NCBI GenBank assembly: GCA_965226755.1 | Contig: CBDDDT010000003.1 | Location: 1,798,001 to 1,862,000 of the forward strand | Length of the DNA: 64,000 nt | DNA from: Bog-113 sp965226755 | Lineage (GTDB): Bacteria > Acidobacteriota > Terriglobia > Bryobacterales > Bryobacteraceae | Direction: 5' to 3' | Part shown: positions 26,542 to 35,493 of the stretch, in pieces | Position numbering within the stretch: position 1 is the first letter of the stretch | How the letters are laid out: each line of letters starts with the position of its first letter | The notes under the pieces: generated by a model | The model's database searches: none | What the model was told of the DNA's origin: nothing | What the model saw: the letters and a program-made list of their open reading frames with translations, nothing else | Made by a program: the position numbers and the translations under genes

Positions 26542-27389
26542 AGTACGTTAGTTCCCAATCCGTTGTCTTCTGCGCCGCTCTGCTGCTGTCCTGCGCCGGT
26601 TCCGCCCGCGCCCAGCAGATCCGGGACATCCTCAACATGAAGGGTGTGGACCGTCCTGCTCAGCTTTCGAACGTCGGCATCGACCAGAAACTTGATTCCA
26701 AACTTCCCCTCGACGCCCGCTTCCGCGATGAGGCCGGCCGCGACGTGCGCTTAGGCGATTACTTCGGCAAGCGCCCCGTCGTTCTCGCTCTCGCTTATTA
26801 CGACTGCCCAATGCTCTGCACGCAAGTGCTGAACGGCATGGTGCGCGCGCTCAAGACCCTTACTTTCACTCCCGGTCAGGAATACGACGTCGTGGTCGTC
26901 AGCTTCGATCCGCGCGAGAAGCCGCCGCTTGCCGCCGAGAAGAAGGCCATGTATCTTCGCCAGTACAACCGGCCCGATACATCTCCTTCCTGGCACTTCC
27001 TCACCGGCGACATTCCGAACATCAAGGCGCTCACCCAGGCGGTCGGGTTCCGCTATTACTACGACATCCACACCAGCCAGTACGCGCACGCCAGCGCCAT
27101 CTATGTCGTTACCGCCGACGGTCGCATGTCCCGCTATTACTACGGAATTGAGTTCGCGCCCAAAGACATTCGGCTGGGACTCATTGAAGCCGCGCAAAAT
27201 AAAATCGGCACTCCGGTTGACCAGCTTCTGCTGTTTTGCTACCACTACGACCCGAGCACGGGAAAATATACGCCGCTTGCGACCAATATCCTGCGGGCGG
27301 CCGGGGGCGCGACCGTTTTCGCGCTGGGAGGATTCATCCTGATTATGCTGATCCGCGATCGTAAGGCCGGATCGGCGAAGCAGGTCTGA
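26538..27389 (+). CDS. SCO1/SenC family copper chaperone for cytochrome oxidase
   Basis: A 283-residue protein with a signal peptide, a thioredoxin-like domain and a C-terminal membrane helix (about residues 255-275). YYDCPMLCTQ carries the CxxxC copper site and YAHAS the third His ligand. SCO proteins deliver copper to the CuA site of subunit II, which is encoded 18 bases downstream. The ATGA overlap with the preceding gene places it in the operon. Confidence 0.92.
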   Translation: MKYVSSQSVVFCAALLLSCAGSARAQQIRDILNMKGVDRPAQLSNVGIDQKLDSKLPLDARFRDEAGRDVRLGDYFGKRPVVLALAYYDCPMLCTQVLNGMVRALKTLTFTPGQEYDVVVVSFDPREKPPLAAEKKAMYLRQYNRPDTSPSWHFLTGDIPNIKALTQAVGFRYYYDIHTSQYAHASAIYVVTADGRMSRYYYGIEFAPKDIRLGLIEAAQNKIGTPVDQLLLFCYHYDPSTGKYTPLATNILRAAGGATVFALGGFILIMLIRDRKAGSAKQV

Positions 27390-27407
27390 CGATCGCGTAC
27401 TTTCGAT

Positions 27408-28487
27408 ATGGGACAGAAGAGCATTCAGTTTTTCCCCGAGCAGGCAAGTTCGATAGCCGGTCACGTCGACGGGCTTTACCTGTATCTCGTTCTCGTCAGC
27501 GCGTTCTTTTCCTTGCTGATTGCGGTTCTCATCATCGTCTTCGCGGTGAAGTATCGTCGCCGCTCGGAAGCCGAAGTGCCCAAGCCGATCCATGGCGGCC
27601 TGCTTCTGGAAATTACCTGGTCGGTGATTCCCCTCGGCCTCGCCATGGTCATGTTCGCCTGGGGCGCCAGCATCTTCTTTACGGAATCGCGGCCGCCCGC
27701 CGACTCCATGGAGATCTACGTCACCGGCAAACAATGGATGTGGAAAGTCCAGCACATGGAAGGGCAGCGCGAAATCAACGAGCTCCACATCCCCATCAAT
27801 CGGGACATTAAGCTGACGCTAACCTCCGAAGACGTGATTCATGACTTCTATGTCCCGGCCTTCCGCACCAAAACCGATGTCCTGCCCGGCCGCTACACCA
27901 CTGAGTGGTTCCGGCCCACGAAAGCCGGCGAATACCACATCTTCTGCGCCGAGTATTGCGGAACCAAACACTCGGGCATGGTCGGCACCGTTTATGTAAT
28001 GGAGCCCCAGCAGTTCGATGCCTGGTTAACCGGCGGCGGCGCGCAGGGCTCATTAGCGCAGAAAGGGGAAGCTCTTTTCCAGCAGCTCGGCTGCGTCACT
28101 TGTCATCAGGCGGAAGCCGATCGCCAGGGACGCTGTCCCAACCTGCACGGAATCTTCGGCAGGCCGCAGGAACTCACCAATGGACAGGTCGTCACCGTTG
28201 ACCCGGCGTACATCAAGGAGTCTATTCTGAATCCGAGCGCTAAGATCGTCGCCGGCTATCAGAACATCATGCCTACTTTTCAAGGCTTAGTCACCGAAGA
28301 CGGCATCCAACAATTGATCGAATACGTGAAATCCATTGGACCCACTGGAGGCGCGTCCAGCGTCCCGACCAGCGATAGCCGGGGCGCCGTTCCCCCTGGC
28401 GGGGGTGGACCTTCGTCGGGTCAGCCCGGCGCCGCCGCGCAACGGCCTGCCAACCCGACCGCTGGCGTCGCGCCGTCCCAGAGGTAA
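27408..28487 (+). CDS. ctaC: cytochrome c oxidase subunit II with fused cytochrome c (caa3-type)
   Basis: A 359-residue protein with two membrane helices (about residues 22-48 and 65-88) and a cupredoxin domain. The CuA ligands are in CAEYCGTKHSGM (about 181-192). A heme-c site CVTCH (about 228) lies in a fused cytochrome domain ending near 310, then a Gly/Pro-rich tail. The fusion defines a caa3-type enzyme, able to take electrons directly from alternative complex III. Confidence 0.93.
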   Translation: MGQKSIQFFPEQASSIAGHVDGLYLYLVLVSAFFSLLIAVLIIVFAVKYRRRSEAEVPKPIHGGLLLEITWSVIPLGLAMVMFAWGASIFFTESRPPADSMEIYVTGKQWMWKVQHMEGQREINELHIPINRDIKLTLTSEDVIHDFYVPAFRTKTDVLPGRYTTEWFRPTKAGEYHIFCAEYCGTKHSGMVGTVYVMEPQQFDAWLTGGGAQGSLAQKGEALFQQLGCVTCHQAEADRQGRCPNLHGIFGRPQELTNGQVVTVDPAYIKESILNPSAKIVAGYQNIMPTFQGLVTEDGIQQLIEYVKSIGPTGGASSVPTSDSRGAVPPGGGGPSSGQPGAAAQRPANPTAGVAPSQR

Positions 28488-28509
28488 AGGCAAAAGATCT
28501 AGGGGTAAT

Positions 28510-30135
28510 ATGCAAACCGAAACAGCAGTCGAGCGAGAGCCGAAAAATTACCTGAACGTCGAGCACACGCTGAGGAGTTGGCTGTTAACGCAGGATCACA
28601 AGCGCATCTGCCTTTTGTATCTGATCGTCGTCACCCTCTTTTTCTTCATCGGCGGCGCGTTCGCCGCGTTGATCCGCATTGAACTCGCCACGCCCGCCGG
28701 CGACCTCGTCGAATCGGGTGTCTATAATAAGTTATTCACCATGCATGGCATCATCATGGTGTTCTTCTTCCTGATCCCTTCGATTCCCGCCACCCTCGGC
28801 AACTTCCTCATCCCGCCCATGATCGGCGCCAAGGATGTCGCGTTCCCTAAACTGAATCTGCTGAGCTGGTATCTCTACGTAATCGGCGGCTCCATGACCC
28901 TGTATGCCATCCTGGTCGGCGGCGTCGACACCGGCTGGACCTTTTACACGCCATTCAGCACCGGCTATGCCAACGGGTATGTGACCTTGACCGCGATGGG
29001 CATCTTCGTCAACGGCTTCTCTTCGATTCTCACCGGGCTAAATTTCATCGTCACCATCCACCGCATGCGCGCGCCCGGCATGACTTGGTTCCGCCTGCCC
29101 CTGTTCATCTGGTCCCTTTACGCCACCAGCCTCATTCAGGTCCTCGGGACGCCGGTGATCGCCGTCACCCTTCTCCTTTTAGGTCTGGAGCGCGGGCTGC
29201 ACATCGGGATTTTCGATCCCGCCCTTGGCGGGGATCCCGTCCTTTTCCAGCACCTGTTCTGGTTCTATTCGCATCCGGCCGTGTACATCATGATCTTGCC
29301 GGCCATGGGCGTCACCAGTGAAATCATCACGACCTTCTCTAAGAAGGAGCCCTTCGGTTACAGCTTCATCGCGTTCTCCAGCGTCGCTATCGCCGTGTTC
29401 GGTTTCATCGTCTGGGGACATCACCTCTTTGTGAGCAGCCAATCCGTGTACGCCGGAATGGTGTTCTCGGTGTTGAGTTACCTTGTCGCGATTCCTTCCG
29501 CCATCAAGGTCTTCAATTGGATCTCCACCATGTACAAAGGTTCGGTCCAGCTGACGACTCCCATGCTCTACGCTCTCGGGTTTATCGGCTTGTTCACCAT
29601 CGGCGGATTAACCGGTCTCTTTCTGGCCAGCCTCGGCATGGACGTGCACCTTACCGATACTTATTTCGTAATCGCTCACTTCCACTACATCATGGTGGGC
29701 GGCGCCATCATGGGCTTCATGGGCGGCCTGCATTACTGGTGGCCCAAGATCACCGGCAAAATGTACGCCGAGAACTGGGCCAAAATCTCGGCCATCATTA
29801 TCTTCCTCGGCTTCAATCTCACTTTCTTCCCGCAGTTCATTCTCGGTTATATGGGCATGCCGAGGCGCTATCACGTGTACCCGCCCGAGTTCCAGGTTTA
29901 CAATGTGCTCTCATCCGCGGGAGCCTCGATTCTCGGTCTCGGATACATAATCCCGTTCACTTACTTCATGTGGTCCATCTTCTACGGTAAGAAGGCATCG
30001 GCAAATCCCTGGAACGCCACCGGCCTGGAATGGCAGATGCAGTCGCCTCCCATTCCGGAGAACTTCGAAGTGACTCCCGTGATCACGCACGATTCGTACG
30101 AATATTCGACCCAGGAGGTTGTCCAAGTTGGCTAG
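28510..30135 (+). CDS. ctaD: cytochrome c oxidase subunit I, A2-type
   Basis: A 541-residue protein with twelve helices and all metal ligands: MHGIIM for heme a, YSHPAVY (about 252-258) and GHHLF for CuB, and HFHYIMVG (about 389) for both hemes. The YSHPAVY motif has Tyr-Ser and no Glu where A1 enzymes have GHPEVY, placing it in the A2 subgroup seen in Rhodothermus marinus caa3. The ATG at 28510 follows AGGGG and gives a normal N-terminus; longer in-frame readings run into ctaC. Confidence 0.95.
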   Translation: MQTETAVEREPKNYLNVEHTLRSWLLTQDHKRICLLYLIVVTLFFFIGGAFAALIRIELATPAGDLVESGVYNKLFTMHGIIMVFFFLIPSIPATLGNFLIPPMIGAKDVAFPKLNLLSWYLYVIGGSMTLYAILVGGVDTGWTFYTPFSTGYANGYVTLTAMGIFVNGFSSILTGLNFIVTIHRMRAPGMTWFRLPLFIWSLYATSLIQVLGTPVIAVTLLLLGLERGLHIGIFDPALGGDPVLFQHLFWFYSHPAVYIMILPAMGVTSEIITTFSKKEPFGYSFIAFSSVAIAVFGFIVWGHHLFVSSQSVYAGMVFSVLSYLVAIPSAIKVFNWISTMYKGSVQLTTPMLYALGFIGLFTIGGLTGLFLASLGMDVHLTDTYFVIAHFHYIMVGGAIMGFMGGLHYWWPKITGKMYAENWAKISAIIIFLGFNLTFFPQFILGYMGMPRRYHVYPPEFQVYNVLSSAGASILGLGYIIPFTYFMWSIFYGKKASANPWNATGLEWQMQSPPIPENFEVTPVITHDSYEYSTQEVVQVG

Positions 30136-30781
30136 CCATTCCGTCGCCCTGCGGCATCACTTCGAGACCGCCGAACAGCAGAAGGACGCCTCCACCATCG
30201 GGATGTGGATCTTCCTGGTCACCGAAATCATGTTCTTCGGCGGCCTCTTTATGACTTACATCGCCTACCGCGGCGCCTACCCGGAGGCGTTCGCCGCCGG
30301 AAGTCAGAAACTCAACATCGTGCTCGGGACCGTCAACACCGGCGTCCTGATTTTCAGTTCGCTGACCATGGCCATGGCGGTTCACTCCGCCGCGTTGGGC
30401 AATAAGAAGCTGCTCGTCACTTTTCTTATCTGCACCCTGATCCTCGGCGGCGTGTTCCTCGGCATCAAGGCGGATGAGTATCACACCAAGTTCGTCAACC
30501 ATGAGGTGCCCGGTCCCAATTTCCGTTTCGCCGAAGGCGACGCCGGCCACGTGTCGCTTTATTTCGCTCTCTACTTCGGAATGACGGGTCTCCACGCCTT
30601 GCACATGATCATCGGGGCGTCCATCCTCCTCATCCTGATCTATCAGTCCATCAAGGGCCGCTTCACCGCCCAGTGGCACACTCCCGTCGAGCTCTTCGGC
30701 CTCTACTGGCACTTCGTCGACATCGTCTGGATTTTCCTTTTCCCGTTGCTCTACCTGATCGATTTGCACCCTGGAAAATAG
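30128..30781 (+). CDS. ctaE: cytochrome c oxidase subunit III
   Basis: A 217-residue protein with five to six helices. FLVTEIMFFGGLFMTYIAYR and LYFGMTGLHALHMIIGA, then FGLYWHFVDIVWIFLFPLLY, are standard subunit III motifs. The start is set by an AGGAGG at 30113-30118: TTG at 30128 is at a suitable distance, while the in-frame TTG at 30119 has no spacing. It overlaps ctaD by eight bases. Confidence 0.93.
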   Translation: MASHSVALRHHFETAEQQKDASTIGMWIFLVTEIMFFGGLFMTYIAYRGAYPEAFAAGSQKLNIVLGTVNTGVLIFSSLTMAMAVHSAALGNKKLLVTFLICTLILGGVFLGIKADEYHTKFVNHEVPGPNFRFAEGDAGHVSLYFALYFGMTGLHALHMIIGASILLILIYQSIKGRFTAQWHTPVELFGLYWHFVDIVWIFLFPLLYLIDLHPGK

Positions 30782-30782
30782 C

Positions 30783-31130
30783 ATGGCTGACCATTCCGAG
30801 CATCCTCAACATTCCGATCACATCGTCCCCGTAGGCGTCTATTTCGCCGTCTTCGGCGCTTTGATGGTAGGCACCGCCGCCACCGTTGGCGCCGCCTATA
30901 TCGATCTCGGACGGTTCAACATCGTCGTCGCGCTTCTCATTGCATGCATCAAGGCTTCTCTCGTGGTGCTCTTTTTCATGCACATCTATTACAGTTCCAA
31001 GCTGACCAAAACCATCGTCATCACCGGCCTGTGCACCCTGTTTATCATGTTTTTCTTCACCGGCGCTGATCTTCTCGCGCGCGGCTGGTTCTCCGGAACC
31101 ACCCGATGGATCGGCGTTCCCGGCCGGTAA
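30783..31130 (+). CDS. ctaF: cytochrome c oxidase subunit IV (prokaryotic)
   Basis: A 115-residue protein with a His-rich N-terminus and three helices, including IACIKASLVVLFFMHIYYSS, the conserved helix of the COX4-pro family. It begins one base after the subunit III stop and closes the oxidase gene set. Confidence 0.85.
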   Translation: MADHSEHPQHSDHIVPVGVYFAVFGALMVGTAATVGAAYIDLGRFNIVVALLIACIKASLVVLFFMHIYYSSKLTKTIVITGLCTLFIMFFFTGADLLARGWFSGTTRWIGVPGR

Positions 31131-31170
31131 TCCCGGCGCCCAACTGCTCCTCCAGGCGCGCTGCCTTTCC

Positions 31171-32031
31171 GTGGCGCGCCATTCCTTTTCTGACCTTCGA
31201 ATTCTGATTGTGGAGAGCCTGCCGGTCTCCCGGACACTATTAGTTCGGTGCTGCCGAGCAGAGAGGAGGAGACCGAAGCTGATACGCCCCTGCGCTGGCG
31301 AAGCGATATCCGGCGAGGAGCGCGAAGCGCTGATCCTCGCCCACCTTCCCCAGGTGCGTCTCATCGCACGAAGGATTTATGAGACCCGCCCGGATCGCCT
31401 CGCGATCGATGACCTGATTTCCAGCGGCGCCATGGGGCTCATCGCCGCCATCGATAACTTCGACCCGGCCCTGAACGTCAAGCTGAAGACTTACGCGGAG
31501 TATCGGATCCGAGGCGCCATTCTCGACTCCCTGCGTGACCTCGATTGGGTGCCCCGCCAGAAGCGTCACATGAGCCGGCAAATCGAAGCCGCTACCGCCG
31601 CGGCCGCGCGGAAGCTGGGCTGCATTCCCTCGGAGGAGGATATCGCCTCCGAGCTCGGCATCGGACTCACCGAATACCACCGCTGGCTCGTCGACACCGA
31701 AGGCGTGCACCTCGCCGAGCTCGAATTCCGCGGCAAATCGGCCGATCCCGGCTTCAGCCTCGTGAAGTTCGTCGCCGATTCCGGCGAGAATTCGCCCGCC
31801 TCCGTTCTCGAACGCTCCGAACTCGAACGCCTGACCGTTCAGGCGATCGGCCGCATGCCCAGAATCGAACGCTTCGTGCTCAGCCTCTACTACTACGAAG
31901 AACTAAGTCTGAGAGAAATCGCGGAGCTTCTGAACCTTCACCTCTCGCGCATCTCGCAACTCAAAAGCCAGGCGATCCTGCGGCTGCGCCGGCTCATGGA
32001 AGTGCGCTGGCCCGGCCGCCGGGACCGCTAA
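31171..32031 (+). CDS. FliA/WhiG-type RNA polymerase sigma factor
   Basis: Up to 286 residues. Region 2 is ALILAHLPQVRLIARRIYET to LKTYAEYRIRGAILDSLRDL, region 3 follows (GCIPSEEDIASELGIGLTEY), and region 4 has the helix-turn-helix ELSLREIAELLNLHLSRISQ. This is the sigma-28 (FliA/WhiG/SigB-F) class. The start is uncertain: the first 45 or so residues are atypical and a later start near the SGEEREAL segment is possible. No flagellar or anti-sigma gene is adjacent. Its TAA shares a base with a possible start of the next gene, suggesting coupling. Confidence 0.8.
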   Translation: MARHSFSDLRILIVESLPVSRTLLVRCCRAERRRPKLIRPCAGEAISGEEREALILAHLPQVRLIARRIYETRPDRLAIDDLISSGAMGLIAAIDNFDPALNVKLKTYAEYRIRGAILDSLRDLDWVPRQKRHMSRQIEAATAAAARKLGCIPSEEDIASELGIGLTEYHRWLVDTEGVHLAELEFRGKSADPGFSLVKFVADSGENSPASVLERSELERLTVQAIGRMPRIERFVLSLYYYEELSLREIAELLNLHLSRISQLKSQAILRLRRLMEVRWPGRRDR

Positions 32032-33176
32032 TGGCCCGCGAGATTATGGACAATACAATAAAAGCCATGCCGCGCCTGGCCTTGGCCATCATTCCGCTGC
32101 TCTCTTTCCACGCCTTCGCGCAACAGCTGCCGCGTGCGCCCTTGGACCCGGCGGACATGATCGAAAAACAGCGCCAAGACTCGGCCGTCCTCGCCGGCGA
32201 GTGGATGCAAAGCCCCGACGCCAGAACTCGGGCGTGGGGCTCATTCTTTGTGCTGCGCGATCGCCTCACCGCCCGGATTCCCGATCTGCTTCTCCTCGCC
32301 CAGAATTACAACGTGACCGGCGAACCCGCCAGCCTCGCCGAAACCGATAATCATGACGCGATGCTCGCCGTTCTCGACTCCCTGATTCAGATGCAGGCCG
32401 GCGTCCCGTTCGATACCGCGATAAGACTCTACCCGGAGTTTCCCGCCCAAGCGATGATTCTGATCGCGAACTCACGCTCCGAAGACATGTCCGCGCTGCT
32501 TCCCATCTTCCAGACCGCGGAGAATCGCGGCGCGTGGCTTACCGCCGGCAATCTCCTCGTGGACCGCCGCGCGCCAGGGTTCGCCGCCGCCGTCTTTTCC
32601 GGCATGGCCGTTCACGCTTACATTTACGTCACCGATGGGCTTAGCGTTGGAATAAGTTCTGGCGGGGGATTCGGCGGCAGTCTCTTCAGCGAACCGCGCG
32701 CGGGCTGGCCCGAAATAGGAAATTACGTGCTGTCGGCTTGCGGCGCAACCCAATCCATGATTTTGGCGGACGGCGTCCACCCCGCCTACTACCAGCGCGT
32801 CGTCAATAACCTGTATCATTCCGAGAGCGATTCCCCTTGCATCAACACGGACCTTGATAAAATCCGCGCCGACTATCTCGCGACCCTTCTTAGTTCAGGT
32901 CCCGATCACGTGCCTGTCCCCTCCCAGGTAACTCGATCCATCACTTGGACGAATGGCGAGGGTTATCTAAGCGAGTTGACTCAGTTCATCGCGGACCAGC
33001 AGACTCTATTCGCCTCAGCGGCGCGCCGTCTTGCATCCGCCGGATTGATGACCGAGTCTGAAGCCAGCTCTTCCCGTCCGGCTCTCGAGATAACCGTCGC
33101 CGACATCCGGCAGGCCAAGCTCCCGCCGCTTCCAAATCTCCCCGCCCCCGTGGACGGAGTTACTTTTCACCAGTGA
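32031..33176 (+). CDS. exported hypothetical protein, about 380 residues
   Basis: I do not recognise this protein. A signal peptide core (MPRLALAIIPLLSFHAFAQQ) begins at the ATG at 32067; the ATG at 32031 overlaps the sigma-factor stop and would add 12 residues. The mature part is mixed alpha/beta, with a Gly/Ser-rich insert (about residue 205, GISSGGGFGGSLF) and two single Cys residues that could pair. Its coupling to a sigma factor suggests shared control, possibly in an envelope response; this is inference. Confidence 0.65.
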   Translation: MAREIMDNTIKAMPRLALAIIPLLSFHAFAQQLPRAPLDPADMIEKQRQDSAVLAGEWMQSPDARTRAWGSFFVLRDRLTARIPDLLLLAQNYNVTGEPASLAETDNHDAMLAVLDSLIQMQAGVPFDTAIRLYPEFPAQAMILIANSRSEDMSALLPIFQTAENRGAWLTAGNLLVDRRAPGFAAAVFSGMAVHAYIYVTDGLSVGISSGGGFGGSLFSEPRAGWPEIGNYVLSACGATQSMILADGVHPAYYQRVVNNLYHSESDSPCINTDLDKIRADYLATLLSSGPDHVPVPSQVTRSITWTNGEGYLSELTQFIADQQTLFASAARRLASAGLMTESEASSSRPALEITVADIRQAKLPPLPNLPAPVDGVTFHQ

Positions 33177-33252
33177 GTTCCTCACCCCGGCGAATGTGTA
33201 AAACAGGAGCATCACAGCCCGCTTCAATCTGGGTAGTGGGGCAGTTCGAAAT

Positions 33253-33513
33253 CTACCTGATGGGTCCCCAAATAGCGTAGGTCGATCCGTCCTTGCTTGT
33301 TCCCGCTAAGAATTGCTTTGTCTCGCCCGTGGCTGTATCGATTCTGAACAGCCCATGCACCGTAGAGGTGCTGTCGTTGAACGACAGCACGTACTGTCCC
33401 GTAACCAACTGAAATCGTCCGACTGGCCCTTTCGAAGATTGATTGCTGCAAGCGACGAGTGCCGCAAAAACAACAGAGCACGCGACGAGCAGAGCGAACT
33501 TTGCGGTCTTCAT
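33253..33513 (-). CDS. small lipoprotein
   Basis: An 86-residue protein with a lipoprotein signal (VVFAALVACSNQ, Cys about residue 22) and a short beta-rich domain (VTGQYVLSFNDSTSTVHGLF, then GSTYAIWG). The AGGGAGGT ribosome binding site five bases before the ATG lies inside the last codons of the transposase remnant. Family unknown. Confidence 0.65.
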   Translation of the reverse strand: MKTAKFALLVACSVVFAALVACSNQSSKGPVGRFQLVTGQYVLSFNDSTSTVHGLFRIDTATGETKQFLAGTSKDGSTYAIWGPIR

Positions 33514-34078
33514 TCAATACCTCCCTTTTTGGCTGGCCTCTGGACAGCCCTTGAATTTTCGCCTACGCCCGCGCTGGCCGTGTCGATTTCGGCTACGATC
33601 GCTTCCAACAATTCGACCATTTCTTCTACCCTCCAGACGTGGTTGGCGACGCCCGCCTTAACAGCCGGAGCGGTAGTCGGATTCTTCTCCGAATGCTTAT
33701 CAACAGCCCCCAGGTAGGCCGTGAAACCGCCAGTGGTTAATTGCACGCGATTCGCAAGCCTTCCCGCAAGGTCTTCGACGAAGTGGCGCGCGGCGCTGGC
33801 ATCCCGCGATCCAAGCAACCATGACGAAATCAGCTTGCCATCGGCATCAATTGCCGTCCACGTCCAAACATGCCAGCATAACCGCCGTCCTCGAAGTGAT
33901 GGGGCTGTACGTTCTTTTGATTCGCGCCGACGAACGACCAAATTTCATCGGCCTGAATGCGCTTGAATGGCAGGTTGCGCAGGGCCCGATCCATGAACCG
34001 CCTGCACGCCGCACCGAGTTCGACCAGCAGCGCTGCGACCGTCTTTTTTGATGCGCCCGTCAGACGGACCGTGGAGCG
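33510..34078 (-). pseudogene. IS1-type transposase, truncated with frameshift and internal deletion
   Basis: Minus-strand pieces read STVRLTGASKKTVAALLVEL and RIQADEIWSFVGANQKNV, then, after a frameshift near 33870-33895, HVWTWTAIDADGKLISSWLL and LANRVQLTTGGFTAYLGAVD, and finally VANHVWRVEEMVELLEAI. This is the IS1-like DDE transposase order (first Asp in ADEIW, second in IDADGK). The first 25 or so residues are missing, and about 70 residues carrying the third acidic residue are deleted between GAVD and VANHVW. No intact terminal inverted repeats were found. It cannot be active. Confidence 0.75.
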
Positions 34079-34563
34079 GCCCCCAATCACCAATCCCACC
34101 CCCCAATAGTCCCAACCGAATCAACATCTTGCACGCTGGCGCCCCCCAAACCCAATCCGCCCGTCCTAAGCTGGGCATAGGAGGCGGACCCGCGCGCAAT
34201 CATCATCAGCAAAAATCCGCAAAGAATGCTCCAAAAACCCGGTAGATTGACCGCTGAAAATCCGAAATCAACAAGCAGAAAATCCGAATCGGCCAAGACG
34301 CCGGGCCGCCTACAAAAAATCAAAAACGAAGCCAACCGCTTAAACAAAACAAATCACTTACCTGAAATAACGAACCCAAAAATGACGGTTTTGAGCCCGC
34401 CCGAAGCCGAGCGAAGCCAACCGCATCCGTGCATCGCAACCCCCGGAATCGGCAATCCCGGTCTCTGCGAACCGCGCCCGCGCCGGCGCACACCTGCTCC
34501 ATCGCACACACCCCGCCCGCGCACGGCCGCTTCAGCCGCTAAACTAAAGGAAAGCCTCCCCGC
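34079..34563. other. intergenic region before nadA
   Basis: No gene is visible. The stretch is C- and A-rich on this strand. AAAATCCG recurs at about 34206, 34257 and 34278 (the first as AAAATCCGC, the others as AAAATCCGAA). The part next to nadA (34440-34560) is GC-rich with no clear promoter; AAAGGAAAGC at about 34545 is a possible ribosome binding site. Confidence 0.4.
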
Positions 34564-35493
34564 ATGACCGTCGCTGCCTCATTAGCTGAAGAAATCCTCG
34601 ACCTGAAGCGCCAGAAGCGCGCCGTTCTCCTGGCCCACCACTACCAGGAGTCCGAGATCCAGGATCTCGCCGACTCCATCGGCGACAGTCTCGAACTCGC
34701 CCGCGCCGCCCGCAGCTTCGAGGGCGACGTCATCGCTTTCTGCGGTGTCTGGTTCATGGCCGAAACCGCCAAAGCGCTCAACCCGGACAAGATCGTCATC
34801 GTCCCTGACCGCGACGCCAGTTGCAGTCTTGTCGAGGGTTGCCCCGTCGAGCCCATCCGCGAATACCGCCGCCGCAATCCCGATCACGTCATCGTCAGCT
34901 ACATCAACACCTCGCTCGACGTCAAAGCCGAAAGCGATATCATCTGCACCTCCCGCAACGCCGTCGCCGTCGTCAACTCCATCCCCGCCGAGAAGACCAT
35001 CCTCTTCCTGCCGGACCGCAATCTCGGCAACTACGTGAAGGCGCAAACCGGCCGCCAGAATATGAAGATTTGGCAGGCCTCCTGCATCGTCCACCAGACA
35101 TTCCCGGTCCGCCGCCTGCTGGACGCCATGGCGGCTCACCCCGGCGCGGTTGTCGTGGCGCACCCTGAATGCCCGCAGGCCGTTCTCGATCATGCCGATT
35201 TCATCGGCTCCACTTCCGCCCTGATCGATTACTGCGCCGCCAGTTCCGCCGAGGAGTTCATCGTGATGACGGAGAGCGGCGTGCGCCACTCCCTGATCCG
35301 CCTCGCGCCCCAGAAGAACTTCTACTTCGTTCCCAACGAAAACTGCAACTGCAGCGAGTGCCCGTTCATGAAAATGAACACGCTCGAAAAACTCCGCGAC
35401 GCCCTCGCGTACCTCCAGCCTCGCGTCGAATTGCCCCTCGATCTGATGGAGCGCGCCCGCATTCCCATCGAACGGATGTTGGCGCTCAAATGA
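34564..35493 (+). CDS. nadA: quinolinate synthase A
   Basis: A 309-residue enzyme that condenses iminoaspartate with dihydroxyacetone phosphate to quinolinate, the first pyridine-ring step of NAD synthesis. HHYQESEIQDLADSIGDSL and FCGVWFMAETAKALNP are family signatures. The three [4Fe-4S] ligands are expected in FCGVWF, ASCIVHQ-type and NCSECPFM segments, all present. No nadB or nadC is adjacent. Its stop overlaps moaA (ATGA). Confidence 0.95.
   Translation: MTVAASLAEEILDLKRQKRAVLLAHHYQESEIQDLADSIGDSLELARAARSFEGDVIAFCGVWFMAETAKALNPDKIVIVPDRDASCSLVEGCPVEPIREYRRRNPDHVIVSYINTSLDVKAESDIICTSRNAVAVVNSIPAEKTILFLPDRNLGNYVKAQTGRQNMKIWQASCIVHQTFPVRRLLDAMAAHPGAVVVAHPECPQAVLDHADFIGSTSALIDYCAASSAEEFIVMTESGVRHSLIRLAPQKNFYFVPNENCNCSECPFMKMNTLEKLRDALAYLQPRVELPLDLMERARIPIERMLALK

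Noticed and set aside
31131..31170. Inverted GGCGCG/CGCGCC after ctaF as a terminator
   Set aside because: Only six base pairs with a long loop and no T-run; not convincing.
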